A DNA stretch of 64,000 bases from Trichomonas vaginalis G3 (GCF_026262505.1 NC_067205.1:17236001-17300000), one strand, 5' to 3'. Positions 20,038 through 31,865 are shown, counted from the stretch's first letter. Notes: generated from the letters alone by a model not told the origin. A program made the numbers and translations.

Positions 20038-20994
20038 TTGGTTCGCTTTCAACAAACTTGGGAAGAATTCTTTCCAGAAACACCAGCGAATGAAAGTTTA
20101 AGTCAAAAATGCTATAGATTACTTTATGAGTCAACAAATTCTAACTTTTATATTTCAAAATGCCACTATTATTCATTTAACGGCAACGATGTGATTTATT
20201 TTGGTTCTGACTCTGAAATCTGTATTTTACTTGAAGATTCAAGTTTCTGTAATTGTAATTGTAGTAATGAATCTAATTCCTACCATGCCTCATTCAACAA
20301 ACAGAAGCAATGCGGTAATTGCGTCCAAAATCGTATTATATATTTATTTTCTTCCTGTTTTAATCAGAGAGTTAATGATGAATCCACTAATTCAGTTTTA
20401 CAAGTTTCTGTTACCAGATGCATAGATATTTATGATCAAACATTTGGAAAAATTCTATTTGAAAATTGTAACACATCATTAAATAATATAAATATGATAG
20501 AATTGGCAGCATTTATCGTTTCTAATTCACCCGCAAATATTCGATTCACTAATTTTCGGAATAATTCAAATCATATTAACCTTCTCAGTGAGCTATTTTT
20601 TCTTTCATTTATATTTTCTAATCCAAGATCGAAATACATTATTTCTCAATTAAACTTCGTATATAATCAGTGTGTTGCACCGATTGGCTTCTTCTGTCTC
20701 TCTTCATCTACCAATCAAGACATTAGCACAATATCAGAAAGCAATATATTTTTAAATAGTAAAAATACAATTGTTAGTATAAATGTAGAAGTATTAGTAA
20801 TAAACTGTAATATGGATCAATATAATGATAGTGACAGAGTTCATTATCAAAATATTAATCAAACCATACCGAATTTACCTGTTCTAATAGTGAATTCATC
20901 ATGTATTAAATATTTTTGCAACAAGTCTAAAGCATTCATAATTGCTTTCAAAAAATCTTCTTTCCTAATTTCCTCATTAATAACTAAAAAATGA
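20038..20994 (+). pseudogene. Beta-helix surface-protein fragment
   Basis: A 318-residue frame with no usable ATG (it opens at TTG after a stop). It contains short Asn/Ser/Cys/aromatic repeats like those of 15186-16934, including a shared W-x-x-FF segment near its start (TWEEFFPET versus VWSKFFDIS). It ends without a membrane anchor. Divergent in orientation from its relative. Most simply a truncated duplicate. Confidence 0.5.
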
Positions 20995-21068
20995 TATTAA
21001 TTTTCGAATAGAAGATGAAAAATCATTAAAAAATGTTTAGTATTCAATTTAGCCATGGCATTTTTGAG

Positions 21069-23804
21069 TTATACTAATTGTATTCCTACAGTTTCTTCAT
21101 CATCACTCCTGTGTTTTCTAATGTAAACAATTGTAATAACAATAACTATTGAAGTAACAATCAAAGCTGCAAAAACAATTCCAACAATACCGCCAGCGCC
21201 TAATCCTGATTTTCCTTCAGAATTATCTGCATTATCTTTATCATTTTTATCTCCATCATTATCATCATTATCATTCTTATGATCATTATCATCTCCATCA
21301 TTCTTATGATCATTATCATCGTCATTACCACCTGATATTTGATTGATTAAAATAAGTTTTTCATTTTCAAAGAATGGATGATCTGGAGTATCAATGAATA
21401 TATGAATATCATCCATGTAAATTGTGTCTTTGACACTTGAAATTCTAGCATATTCTAGTTCTTCATAATTAGAGTTAACATATGATAAATTATACTTAAT
21501 ACCATTAACTGTTAAGTTGAAGAATTTTTCAAACTTGATTTGTGTCCATTGATTTACTGTGTATTCAGCTATCTTTGTACCATATGGATAACTTATTTGT
21601 CCATTCTTGATGAAGACCCATGATTCCACTCCAAAATCGAGTATCGTGTCACAATTTTCATTTGGAAGGAAGTAAAATTCAATTTCTCCATGTCCTTCTT
21701 TAAATTTGCATGGAAGACTCAATGTAACATCACCAACCCATTTATGAGAATGTGTTCCTATATGTGCTTTTTCATCTGATATTGCCATTGTATTTCCATT
21801 TGTATAAAATATTGCTCGCTTCATGAAATTTGTTTGATCTCCTCTTTCAAATGATTCATCAACAATAAAAGGAACTCTTGGATATTGAACTAGATTTGGT
21901 GGATAAGTATATGATGCTGCTTTTTCTCTCCAATGATCATTTGCATCAACATCAATAACACCAAATGTTAAATTAAATTGTTCAAATCCAATTTTATCTA
22001 AAATTTCTTTTGAATCATCTGTAAAAGCAAAATTCCTTTGTTCTGGATTTACGAAATGTGGATTTCCAATTTCTGAATTAACATCAAATCCTTTTTCTTT
22101 CCATTCAGTAAAATTCTTATCTAAGAACTTAAAATCATTTGTTTCTGTACTATAGAATAAATTATTATCAAGATAATTCGTATCTCTTCCATTCAAGTAA
22201 TTACCAAGATATGTCTTATTTCCTTTACCCATGTAAAAGATATTTCTACTTGCATTAATTGTCCATGTTTCACTATGAGCATTCTCACCATATGAAATGC
22301 CGAATTCTGCGAAAGCAAGTATATTATTTACCATAATATGATTCATACCATAATTCAAGTTTAACGCGTTATTATCAACATCATAAATTAAATTATTACT
22401 CCATATTGCACCACTACTTCCTGTATCTGCGTAAAGACCATTTCCGCAGTAATTATGTGTTCTTACATCATGAACACAATTATGACCTAAAATAACACCT
22501 TTTGGATGTCTTCCGAAGAAAACTCCTGCAATATCATCAACTTTCTTAAATCCAAGATGATGAATATGATTATTTTGAACTAATGTATGTCTAACCTTAT
22601 CAACATCGTATTCATTATTATGTCCAAATTGAATTCCTGACGAAGCACCATTAGAAATATCACAATTTGTAACAAAAGTATAATCATTTTCTGCCCAATA
22701 ATTAATAGCTTGTCCATCGTGACTTACTCTATGGCATGAATTAAAGATAGAATTATTAATTCCTGTATACAAACAACCGCCAAAACCTGCAGCAGTTTCA
22801 CCAATATCTTCAAATAAACAATGATCAATTATAGAATTATTGGAAGCTTGGAAATAAACACCTGATTGACAATGTCTAAATACACAATTATATATTCTTA
22901 AATGATCAAAATTCATTCCACTAAAAGCATTCTTTGATGTGTAATAAAATGTCAAATTTTCAATTGTCAAATTTTGAACATGATTGAAAACAAAAATGTT
23001 TTCTGCAACAGAAACATAAGTTTCAACTTCACTTAGTTTATCTTCTTTTCTTGGATAATAATACAACTTCTTTGTTTCTTTATCTTGATAATATTCGCCT
23101 GGTTGTGTCAAAAAACATAAAGAATCTTCAAGATAATAATAATCTTCGGCTCGGATTCTTGAGAAATCAGAATAAAATTCTTTTTCAATGTTCTTGTTAA
23201 ATTTAGTAATAACTAAGTTCTTTTCAACATCAATTCTTTCGATTGGCTCACTGTCACAATACCATGTATGGAAAACAACAAATTTTACTTAATGTAATTC
23301 TTCTTCTGTTAGTTTTTTCAATAAATCAATACAGTCTTTTTGAACTGTGAAGTATCTAATGATTAATGAATCGTTTGTTGTGTCATTTTCAAATTCATAT
23401 CCTTTAAGTTGCGCTAATTCGTTTTCATTTGGTGATCTTGCAATATTTAAATATTTTTGGAAATTATTCCAATGGAAACCATGATCTTCTAACTTTTTGC
23501 CGCCATTTAAGATGACATTTTTACCTTTCTCACCATAAAAGTTAATTTTATGAATAATGTTTTTATCATAATCCCAGCCCATTATTGCCCAATCATTGGC
23601 TGTGTATATGCCTTCTTTAAATATAACTGTTACTGTTGATTTTGCGTTTTTTCTGATAAAATCTTTTATGTGATTAAAATTTGGCAAAATCGGATTTTCG
23701 AAAGATCCATCACCATCACTTTTACCATTGTTTGATACATATATTATGAGTTCACCTGCATCATCTTTTATTATACTCTGAACGAAAAACAAGAAATATA
23801 ACAT
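21069..23804 (-). pseudogene. Membrane-anchored right-handed beta-helix protein, one internal stop
   Basis: The start at 23804 (MLYFLFFVQS, signal peptide) is chosen because an initiator-like TCACTTTTA lies just upstream, excluding an ATG five codons earlier. The N-terminal region (GDGSFENP; VTVIFKEGIYTA; NFYGEKGKNVILNGG) is the usual entry of secreted parallel beta-helix polysaccharide lyase/hydrolase-like proteins. A TAA at 23289-23291 interrupts it at about residue 171, but the same frame continues to 21069 through beta-helix coils (NNSIIDHCLFEDIGE; GILGHNCV-type), a lectin-like domain, a D/N/K/H linker and a transmembrane helix with cytoplasmic RKHRSDDEE. It strongly resembles bacterial secreted beta-helix enzymes. 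Pseudogene, or two-part gene. Confidence 0.65.
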
Positions 23805-23807
23805 TAT

Positions 23808-23816
23808 TAAAAGTGA
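23808..23816 (-). promoter_or_regulatory. Initiator-like element (Inr)
   Basis: TCACTTTTA matches the trichomonad Inr consensus TCA+1 Y W W and lies 4 bp before the chosen start codon of the beta-helix gene, within the usual distance of 20 bp. Confidence 0.5.
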
Positions 23817-24227
23817 CATATTTGAATGCAATATTTTGAATGTTAGTTTTCGTAAAAGTGACGGGGTTATCCTATGGGTGCAAAAAATGCGCAAAACGAT
23901 TATTTTGAATTGAATTTGCGCAAAACTTTCGTATTTTAAAATATTTCCGTGTGACGATTATTTAATTTTAGTGATATATCCGTATCATGATTTGCTGTTG
24001 GTTTTATTAAGATCTAATGTTAGATATGTCTTGTAATAAAATCATAAATGTATCCTATGATAAATATATAATCTAAATCCAAACTTTTTGCAGTATTTTA
24101 AATAATTAATGCAGGAAAATTGGAAATATTAGCGTAATCTTTAAGTGGTAAAGAGATTTATAAATATGTTATGAATATAAGGTAGTAGTAAACGTAAATT
24201 AGATATATGACCTAAATGTCAGATTTG

Positions 24228-25876
24228 AATCTTTTGCAAATCAAGGATTATGCCTGTGTCACTTATATAAATCAAATGTATTTATCATTCTAATGATTAT
24301 ATCATATTTAAATATCCATAATTTTTTATATAAGCCTAATAAATTAAGCTTTATTATAAATTTGCGATATTAGACAATTTTTATGATATACTAGAATAAT
24401 ACCAGTGAATGTGAGATAAAATCTAAAATATAAAGTATGAATTGCTATATTAATATCAATGAATTTAATAATAATGCAAATAAACAGCAAATAATTTAAT
24501 TATTGCAATATACTATACATTTATATCACAAACAGCTAATTTGTTTGAGAAATAAAGGCGAAATTGATGCTTTTATAATAGTTTGTGAAAAATTGAGATA
24601 ACTCATTGAATTTACATTATATTTCAATGAAAATTATCGCAGTTCGAAATTCAAATATTTAATAAACCAAACCTTCTATTTAATTTTACAATGAAGATCA
24701 AAATTTACAATTTCAATTTTTTGATAAGAATATTTTTACAATACTGACATAATTTTGAGTTCTGGAAATCTCGCCAAGTCTGATATTTGTAAAGTTACAA
24801 ATATGCCAACTACATTAAAAAAAAGTTTGGCGCAAAAGTGTCATTATCTCATGGTGGACCACAGTTGGAGCTGCTGCCGACAATCCACTTGCTGGGATGC
24901 TATGCAGCCTTTGATATGGCCAATTATGGTGCTGCTCTCATCCACATCAGCAAGCGATTTCGGCATCAGATCTCCACTTGGTCTTCCATGAGAGTTTTGT
25001 AAGCCAGAAGCGCAATACCTGTGCAGTCTGGCTGCTATGATATAGTAGCCAGACTGTGTAGGCATTGTGCTTCTAAGGATGTTAGTTATACGTTATTGCC
25101 CTTATACGTTTATACTACGTCCCTCTGGTCCCCAAAGGACTAAGGATTCTGTAATTACTCGAGCAGGGCAAGGTTCTTCCGAGATCTTTCGATGAATTAG
25201 AGATCTCGGAAGAACCTTGCCTTAAACTGCTCAATTACTGTTCCTTAGCTTTAAAAGAGCCGGAGGTTCTGTAGTTGATCTAATAAGGCAGAGTTTTTCC
25301 AAGGTCTCTCATTTGATGAGAGACCTCGGAAAAACTCTGCCTTAAGATAGTGTACTTGTGGTCTTTAACCACCTGTTTGTCAGGAAATGTAAATTTATTC
25401 GACTAGAACAAAGTTTTTTCTGAAGTCTCTCATTTGATGAGAGACCTCGGAAAAACTTTGTTCTAGTGTAATGTAGTTGTGGTATTTGTCCCATAAAGAG
25501 CGAGAGAACTTGTCTGCATTTCGTTTATGCTGAAGTTTTCTGGATTTCTCTCAAATGAGGAAGGAAATCCAGAAAACTTCAGCATAAGTTAATACTATTG
25601 TGATTCTCTAGCTCTTTGCCGGCCAGAGAATGAATAAAAAGTGTATTAAGTTAGTAGGCCGATGCATGCCTACTCACTGCAAATATACGTTATTTTTTTA
25701 TTTGCTATGAGAAAATAGTTTTTCATTTTATACTAATATATGCTCTATTACTTCATAAATTGTCTATTTTTCTTATTAAAACCTCATTTTTCGGTGTGAT
25801 TCGGAATCTACGCATTCCAAAAATGCGTTTTCCGTCTTCAGAACGCAAAAATACGCATGGTATGAGGAAATAAAGA
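24228..25876 (+). repeat. Left 1,649-bp inverted arm
   Basis: Reverse complement of 28025-29673 over its full length, with equal arm lengths and no differences where I compared. It includes a less AT-rich block (about 24840-25080) that is open in several frames, and four hairpins (25167-25587). Identity between arms implies recent duplication or ongoing gene conversion. Confidence 0.9.
25167..25587. repeat. Array of four strong hairpins (left arm)
   Basis: Hairpins at 25167-25221 (21-bp stem), 25284-25344 (29-bp stem, 3-nt loop), 25402-25467 and 25525-25587 (23-bp stem) are spaced about 118-123 bp start to start. Stem sequences differ (for example GGCAAGGTTCTTCCGAGATC, TTATGCTGAAGTTTTCTGGA), but the loop-proximal TCTCTCAT/ATGAGAGA motif recurs. 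The unpaired spacers are unrelated. Confidence 0.85.
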
Positions 25877-26145
25877 AGATTCATCCTCACCAAAATTCCA
25901 AAAAAATTGTTTTTCTTTATTTCATCTCAAAAAATGTTGTTTTGTATTTCGAAATCTTGGAAATACGATTTTTTTTGAGATTTTTTCAAAAATGAAATAT
26001 GATAGATATAGTTTATTCTGAATGATCTATAGGGCTGTACAAAATCGAGAAAAACATTGCCGTGCGGTAATATAGGGTCAAAAAAATTGCGCCTCGGCGG
26101 CTCCGCCGCCTCGGCACTATTAAGTGCGCATTATATTTAATATGT

Positions 26146-26229
26146 CCTTCTTTTTTTCCTTTTTTTTTCTTCTTCTTTTCCTTTCCTTCTTCCTCTCCTT
26201 CCTCTTCTTTCCTTCTCCTTCTCTTTTTA
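26146..26229 (+). repeat. Polypyrimidine tract
   Basis: About 84 bases are almost purely C/T in the loop of the palindromic element, just after a GC-rich palindrome (CGGCGGCTCCGCCGCC near 26098). It could form triplex DNA; no function is shown. Confidence 0.7.
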
Positions 26230-26253
26230 CAACAACGTCGAAGATCTTCGAAT

Positions 26254-26996
26254 TTGATTGTTGGAAAGGCATCTATTTCAGATAAAGGATGCCTTTCTCA
26301 CAGTCAACATACGAGGGTCCTGGCTGAAATGTTCTCAAAAAGCCTGATATGGTAATTCTCTGATCACTCATAGCTGGGCAGGTAGTCATTGCTGACAATA
26401 CCTGTCTTTATGCATGCACGCTTTCATGTATATGGGTTTACACTATCAATTCGCAAAGTTGTTCCGAATTCTTCCAAAATGGAAGGACCCGAAACAACTT
26501 TGCTTGTTAACGATACAGACGCATTACTTTGCATTGATACTGTGCTGAGTTGTGTAGAAAGTTTGATTAGAGTTGTTTTGTTCTGGTATCTCTCATCTTC
26601 TGATGAGAGAAATCAAAGCAACACAACTCTAATGAGTTTGTTTTCACTCATTTGTATGTAGGTTTTTAGTTCGATTGGAGCTGCTTCATAATGAGATCTC
26701 TCATCAATTGATGAGGGAGATCATAACAAAGCAGCTCTAATGTATATGCTCGTATTAACCGGGTTGTAATGCGTTGTAACGTCAGCTTGTAGTTCGTTTG
26801 GGGCCACTTCACATTGAGATGAGAAGAAATGATTAAAGGACTCTGAAAGGCTTTGGCCGTTGATGTTGTAATCGCATTACTTGGAACTAGCTGGATGCTA
26901 AGCTGTGTAGAATGTTCGATTAGAGCTGTTTTGATATGATTTTTCTCATCATAAGATTGGAGGAATCATAGCAAAACAACTCTAATGGGTTTACCA
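26254..26996. repeat. Hairpin series in the central loop
   Basis: Imperfect hairpins at about 26254-26306, 26453-26503, 26566-26633, 26674-26741 and 26919-26996. The last three share the outer stem ATTAGAG(T/C)TG(T/C)TTTG paired with CAACTCTAAT-type 3' arms, so they are diverged copies of one unit. Spacing is again near 110 bp where consecutive. A further degenerate one may lie at 26790-26865. Confidence 0.75.
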
Positions 26997-28024
26997 TCAT
27001 CTACTTGTATGTAGATGTTTGGGAAATTGTCTTGTTAATCGATTTTCGAGATGACTTTCAAATGCTATAATCAAATGACAAACAAGTCTAAAATTTCTCG
27101 ACAATACATCAAATCATGATGTTTGTAAGTGCGATGAGATTAGAGTTTTTGAAGGAATGACAAGAGAAGTAGGGAAGCTCGGCATTCGCCGAGCAAATTA
27201 AAAATTAACGTATGGATTAAATTTTAAGAGGAATTCAATTTTAATTACGGGTTGTTCAAATATTGATTAATATAAATTTATTAATAAGAATAAACAATTT
27301 TTGTTTTTGAATTTATTCAATTTATAGCTTTACATATAGTTTCAAAATTGTACAACTATGATTATTTCAACAAAAAATATCTTACTTTTTCACTTCACTT
27401 TCACCCTCACTTTTTCCGTAATTCAAATTTCAACATTATGTATTTTAATTCCTTATAGTATTTTTAACATAATTAATCAAATAATAATTGGAAGTTCTGA
27501 ACTCACTTTTTCTGTAATTCAAAATCAAAAATATGAATAATATATCTATTTATTATATACTAATGCTATTTTCAACTAGAAGTGAGGTACGGTAATCTTA
27601 CGGATTCCCGTAACTCAATTTTACTGAAAAAGTGCAGTAAACTACTCAATTTACGGAAAAAGTGTCGTAAACTATTGATGTGGCGGTAAAATCACGGTAA
27701 TTCACGGAAAGCTATATGCGAAAATTTGAAATTATACAAAATCGAGCGAAACACTTTTAAATAGGTTGTTCTCGTATTTAAAATACTATTCCCAGATTTA
27801 TTGTCGTCAGAATATTTCCAAATTTTTGCCGATTTACAAAAAATGATTTACAAAGCATATTTTTTAATCTAAAAAATTCCTAAAAAAAGGAACCGGTGTG
27901 CGGAAACCTCGGTAAATTACCGCGGTTCCCGTTGGGACTGCCATATTGATCTATTAAATGGTTTGCTTATTTTTGAGTTTAGATCAAGATCGAAAAATTG
28001 TAAAAAATAAAAACATAAAAAATC

Positions 28025-29673
28025 TCTTTATTTCCTCATACCATGCGTATTTTTGCGTTCTGAAGACGGAAAACGCATTTTTGGAATGCGTAGATTCCGA
28101 ATCACACCGAAAAATGAGGTTTTAATAAGAAAAATAGACAATTTATGAAGTAATAGAGCATATATTAGTATAAAATGAAAAACTATTTTCTCATAGCAAA
28201 TAAAAAAATAACGTATATTTGCAGTGAGTAGGCATGCATCGGCCTACTAACTTAATACACTTTTTATTCATTCTCTGGCCGGCAAAGAGCTAGAGAATCA
28301 CAATAGTATTAACTTATGCTGAAGTTTTCTGGATTTCCTTCCTCATTTGAGAGAAATCCAGAAAACTTCAGCATAAACGAAATGCAGACAAGTTCTCTCG
28401 CTCTTTATGGGACAAATACCACAACTACATTACACTAGAACAAAGTTTTTCCGAGGTCTCTCATCAAATGAGAGACTTCAGAAAAAACTTTGTTCTAGTC
28501 GAATAAATTTACATTTCCTGACAAACAGGTGGTTAAAGACCACAAGTACACTATCTTAAGGCAGAGTTTTTCCGAGGTCTCTCATCAAATGAGAGACCTT
28601 GGAAAAACTCTGCCTTATTAGATCAACTACAGAACCTCCGGCTCTTTTAAAGCTAAGGAACAGTAATTGAGCAGTTTAAGGCAAGGTTCTTCCGAGATCT
28701 CTAATTCATCGAAAGATCTCGGAAGAACCTTGCCCTGCTCGAGTAATTACAGAATCCTTAGTCCTTTGGGGACCAGAGGGACGTAGTATAAACGTATAAG
28801 GGCAATAACGTATAACTAACATCCTTAGAAGCACAATGCCTACACAGTCTGGCTACTATATCATAGCAGCCAGACTGCACAGGTATTGCGCTTCTGGCTT
28901 ACAAAACTCTCATGGAAGACCAAGTGGAGATCTGATGCCGAAATCGCTTGCTGATGTGGATGAGAGCAGCACCATAATTGGCCATATCAAAGGCTGCATA
29001 GCATCCCAGCAAGTGGATTGTCGGCAGCAGCTCCAACTGTGGTCCACCATGAGATAATGACACTTTTGCGCCAAACTTTTTTTTAATGTAGTTGGCATAT
29101 TTGTAACTTTACAAATATCAGACTTGGCGAGATTTCCAGAACTCAAAATTATGTCAGTATTGTAAAAATATTCTTATCAAAAAATTGAAATTGTAAATTT
29201 TGATCTTCATTGTAAAATTAAATAGAAGGTTTGGTTTATTAAATATTTGAATTTCGAACTGCGATAATTTTCATTGAAATATAATGTAAATTCAATGAGT
29301 TATCTCAATTTTTCACAAACTATTATAAAAGCATCAATTTCGCCTTTATTTCTCAAACAAATTAGCTGTTTGTGATATAAATGTATAGTATATTGCAATA
29401 ATTAAATTATTTGCTGTTTATTTGCATTATTATTAAATTCATTGATATTAATATAGCAATTCATACTTTATATTTTAGATTTTATCTCACATTCACTGGT
29501 ATTATTCTAGTATATCATAAAAATTGTCTAATATCGCAAATTTATAATAAAGCTTAATTTATTAGGCTTATATAAAAAATTATGGATATTTAAATATGAT
29601 ATAATCATTAGAATGATAAATACATTTGATTTATATAAGTGACACAGGCATAATCCTTGATTTGCAAAAGATT
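28025..29673 (-). repeat. Right 1,649-bp inverted arm
   Basis: Mirror of 24228-25876. Beyond its outer end (29674-29916) the sequence no longer matches the equivalent left segment (23964-24227) until the terminal repeat resumes. The identical part therefore has sharp limits, as expected after gene conversion. Confidence 0.9.
28314..28734. repeat. Array of four strong hairpins (right arm)
   Basis: Inverted copies of the left-arm hairpins, at 28314-28376, 28434-28499, 28557-28617 and 28680-28734. Confidence 0.85.
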
Positions 29674-29938
29674 GAAATATCAAAAAATAACAAAGATACG
29701 ATAATGTATAGTTTCCTCATTATATATCATCATACACAACCATTCTCCATCTTATACTCAATATTTATAAATCTAACTATTATATTGAAGAAATTCATAT
29801 CTTTAATTTGCTAACATCTCTTTGTTAACTACATGTATTTTTCCAACATTCAATACTAAACTATATAATATAACTTATAGACTTCTATCTCTTTCAGATA
29901 ATGTTATTCACTAAAGAAATAATCGTCACACGGAAATA

Positions 29939-31208
29939 CCCAGATTTTCCTTACTTTTACCACCCCTCTAAAGCTGGGGACACCGCCTATCGTTGGGAGT
30001 AGCTATGAAATAGAACCACCAAGGGTATTTTGCGAACTGCCGGTTTAGTGTAGTGGAAACATCTGACATAATGATTCATTATGCCAAGGTTTGATTCCCA
30101 TTTTGCCAATTTTTTTCTTTTTTGGATCATGAATTTTTTTTTGGGTCACTATAAGATTTGTTTCATGTTCTAAATCTGCTGCATATGTAATCTATTTTTA
30201 TTTACCTATTTTTTAAAAATCTATTGGATTGCCAAATTTGAATATATTTAAAATCATAAAACTCCAAAAAAACTATAAATATATGTTTTATGCATAGTGC
30301 CGATACTCAAATATCAGATTACTTAGATCCATGAATAATATCCGAATTTTTTTTCTTAAAATTAAACTTCAAAACTTCTTGCAATCTTATTCTTCATCAA
30401 TTGTAAATTTTTAAAACCATTTTTTAAAATAATTTTGCGTAAATTTTATTCTCATGTTGTTTTAATCGAAAATTGATACATTTTCAAAAAAATAATATTG
30501 ACTTATGAAATTCATTTTTAAGGTGAAATAGTATTGTTTTTATTAAAGTATATGAATAATATATAAAAAATTAATGAATAATATAAGCAGATTTTTAGTT
30601 TACAAAACAAATATGAGCAATGCAATTTCAAACTTTTGCTGGCAATTTCGATATTGCTCAAGTTTGTAGTATTTGTGATACCTATAACATCGGCTTAATC
30701 AAAATTCGATTTTTCTTATGAGTTATTGAGAAAATTTGATTGCAATGAGAAGGATTTCGACGTTTTTGATAAACTAAGAGCTGAGCTTTAGGGGTTCAGT
30801 TCATTTATGGCTGTAGTTTGATGCGTAGATCTCTTTTTATTGTAAATTCTTTCAGCATGGAGATCGAGAATGAATCTTTTGAGAACTTTATGAGTTTTTA
30901 CACCCGTAAAGAGGTCCTTCGAGGAAAGATAGTCCAGACTACATGAAGATGTGGGTTAACCAAAAAAATCCGATGGTTTCCCCATATTCATGTAGATCTT
31001 CGAAAAAATGAGCACCAAAAAAGCCAAAAAAATAGGCTTTTTATTGGATTTGTACACTAGATCAATAACCTATTTAGGATCTGACACTCTTTTTAGCCAG
31101 AGATATGAGGTCCTTTCTAGGAAAACGATCTATTCATCCATAAAAAAAATGAATTATCGTTTTCCCCAGAAATTACATGGGGAGTGGTAAAAGTAAGGAA
31201 AATCTGGG
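29939..31208. mobile_element. Nested 1.27-kb TA-flanked element
   Basis: Inserted in the right terminal repeat of the larger element. TA occurs at 29937-29938 and 31209-31210, with terminal inverted repeats of about 28 bp (CCCAGATTTTCCTTACTTTT inward from each end). Removing it restores the sequence seen in the left terminal repeat, which proves the insertion. No long ORF exists, so it is non-autonomous. TA duplication points to Tc1/mariner-type mobilisation. Confidence 0.85.
30039..30108 (+). pseudogene. tRNA-like sequence with A and B boxes
   Basis: TAGTGTAGTGG fits the Pol III A box and GGTTTGATTCC fits the B box except one base, at tRNA-like spacing. CATAATGATTCATTATG forms an anticodon-like stem-loop and the segment ends in GCCA. 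The acceptor and T stems pair poorly, so this is not a normal tRNA. It could be a tRNA-derived relic or an internal Pol III promoter of the nested element. Confidence 0.35.
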
Positions 31209-31297
31209 TATTTTAAAATACGCAAATTTTGCGCAAATTCAATTCAAAATAATCGTTTTTACGCATTTTTTGCACCTACAGGATAACCCAAGTGACG

Positions 31298-31628
31298 CAT
31301 TAATTGAATTTTTTTCACTAAAAATTTAAATTGAAATCAAATTTTCGTTAGCGTCACTTTCTTATAGAAATTATCATTCAAATTTGCAAATCGGTAAAGC
31401 ATTATGAAACAGCTTTTTTATATTGTAATATGTCACGTTAACCACAGTGACATAGAGTGTTAACTTAAAAAAAAGCAAGAGTACTATATTAATTAATTCA
31501 TATTTGTGTATTGAGAATTACATGAGTTAAACAAAATAAAAAATAATAGAAACAATTAATTCATATTTGACAATTAAGTATTACATGAGTTCTAACAGTT
31601 CTGATTCAATTTTTTTGGTCCCTGGTAA
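31298..31628. other. AT-rich spacer, nothing recognised
   Basis: Between the palindromic element and the kinase relic. A weak direct repeat (ATTAATTCATATTTG at about 31491 and 31555) is the only structure noticed. Confidence 0.4.
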
Positions 31629-31859
31629 TTAGCTAGTTACCGTAGCGAAAAATATAATGCCAAGAACCCGAATATTGTTTTTAGACACGCCATACGCTTT
31701 TCCAGCGATACAAGCTGGTGATGTTACGTAACAGGGCGAGCCAAAAGTCGATTTTAATAATTGGCTGTGTAAAATATAACGAGAAAAACGGAAATACGTG
31801 ATTTTTGATCTGTTTTTATCATCTAGCACATTACCTTGTAATAATATTTTATTTTGCAT
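31629..31859 (-). pseudogene. Protein-kinase fossil (CAMK-like, subdomains VIb-IX)
   Basis: The translated frame still shows the order of a Ser/Thr kinase core: NVLDDKNRSKITYFRFSRYI corresponds to the catalytic-loop end plus the DFG region, STFGSPCYVTSPACIAGKAY to the activation segment and APE region, and IRVLGIIFFATVT to the DxWSLGVILFxMVTG helix. Key residues are changed (the DFG position reads YFR; no APE glutamate) and both the N-lobe and C-terminal end are absent, so it cannot be an active kinase. It is a short relic wedged 6 bp from the end of the GH47 gene. Confidence 0.7.
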
Positions 31860-31865
31860 TTTTGA

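Larger units (their letters stand above)
23864..31289. mobile_element. Giant palindromic (foldback-like) DNA element with 8-bp target duplication
   Basis: Both ends begin GGGTTATCCT and continue as roughly 100-bp inverted repeats (left 23864-23963; right 31289 inward, split by the nested element). The flanks carry AAGTGACG at 23856-23863 and 31290-31297, an 8-bp duplication as made by hAT, P, Merlin or some Mutator-like transposases. Inside are 1,649-bp inverted arms of equal length, a 2.1-kb loop and many hairpins. There is no transposase ORF, so it is non-autonomous as seen. It sits just 5' of the beta-helix gene. Confidence 0.8.

Noticed and set aside
24755-25065. 78- and 73-residue ORFs in the palindrome arms
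   Set aside because: They overlap on opposite strands, have no start context or family, and duplicate only because the arms are duplicated.
27358-27540. 60-residue hydrophobic ORF in the loop of the palindromic element
   Set aside because: AT-rich chance frame with no promoter, homologue or partner gene.
30039-30108. Functional tRNA gene
   Set aside because: Acceptor and T stems pair badly and the anticodon loop lacks the invariant U33; kept only as a tRNA-like relic.
29939-31208. Full mariner transposon
   Set aside because: TA flanks and TIRs fit, but no transposase-length frame or DDE motif could be found, so it is called non-autonomous.
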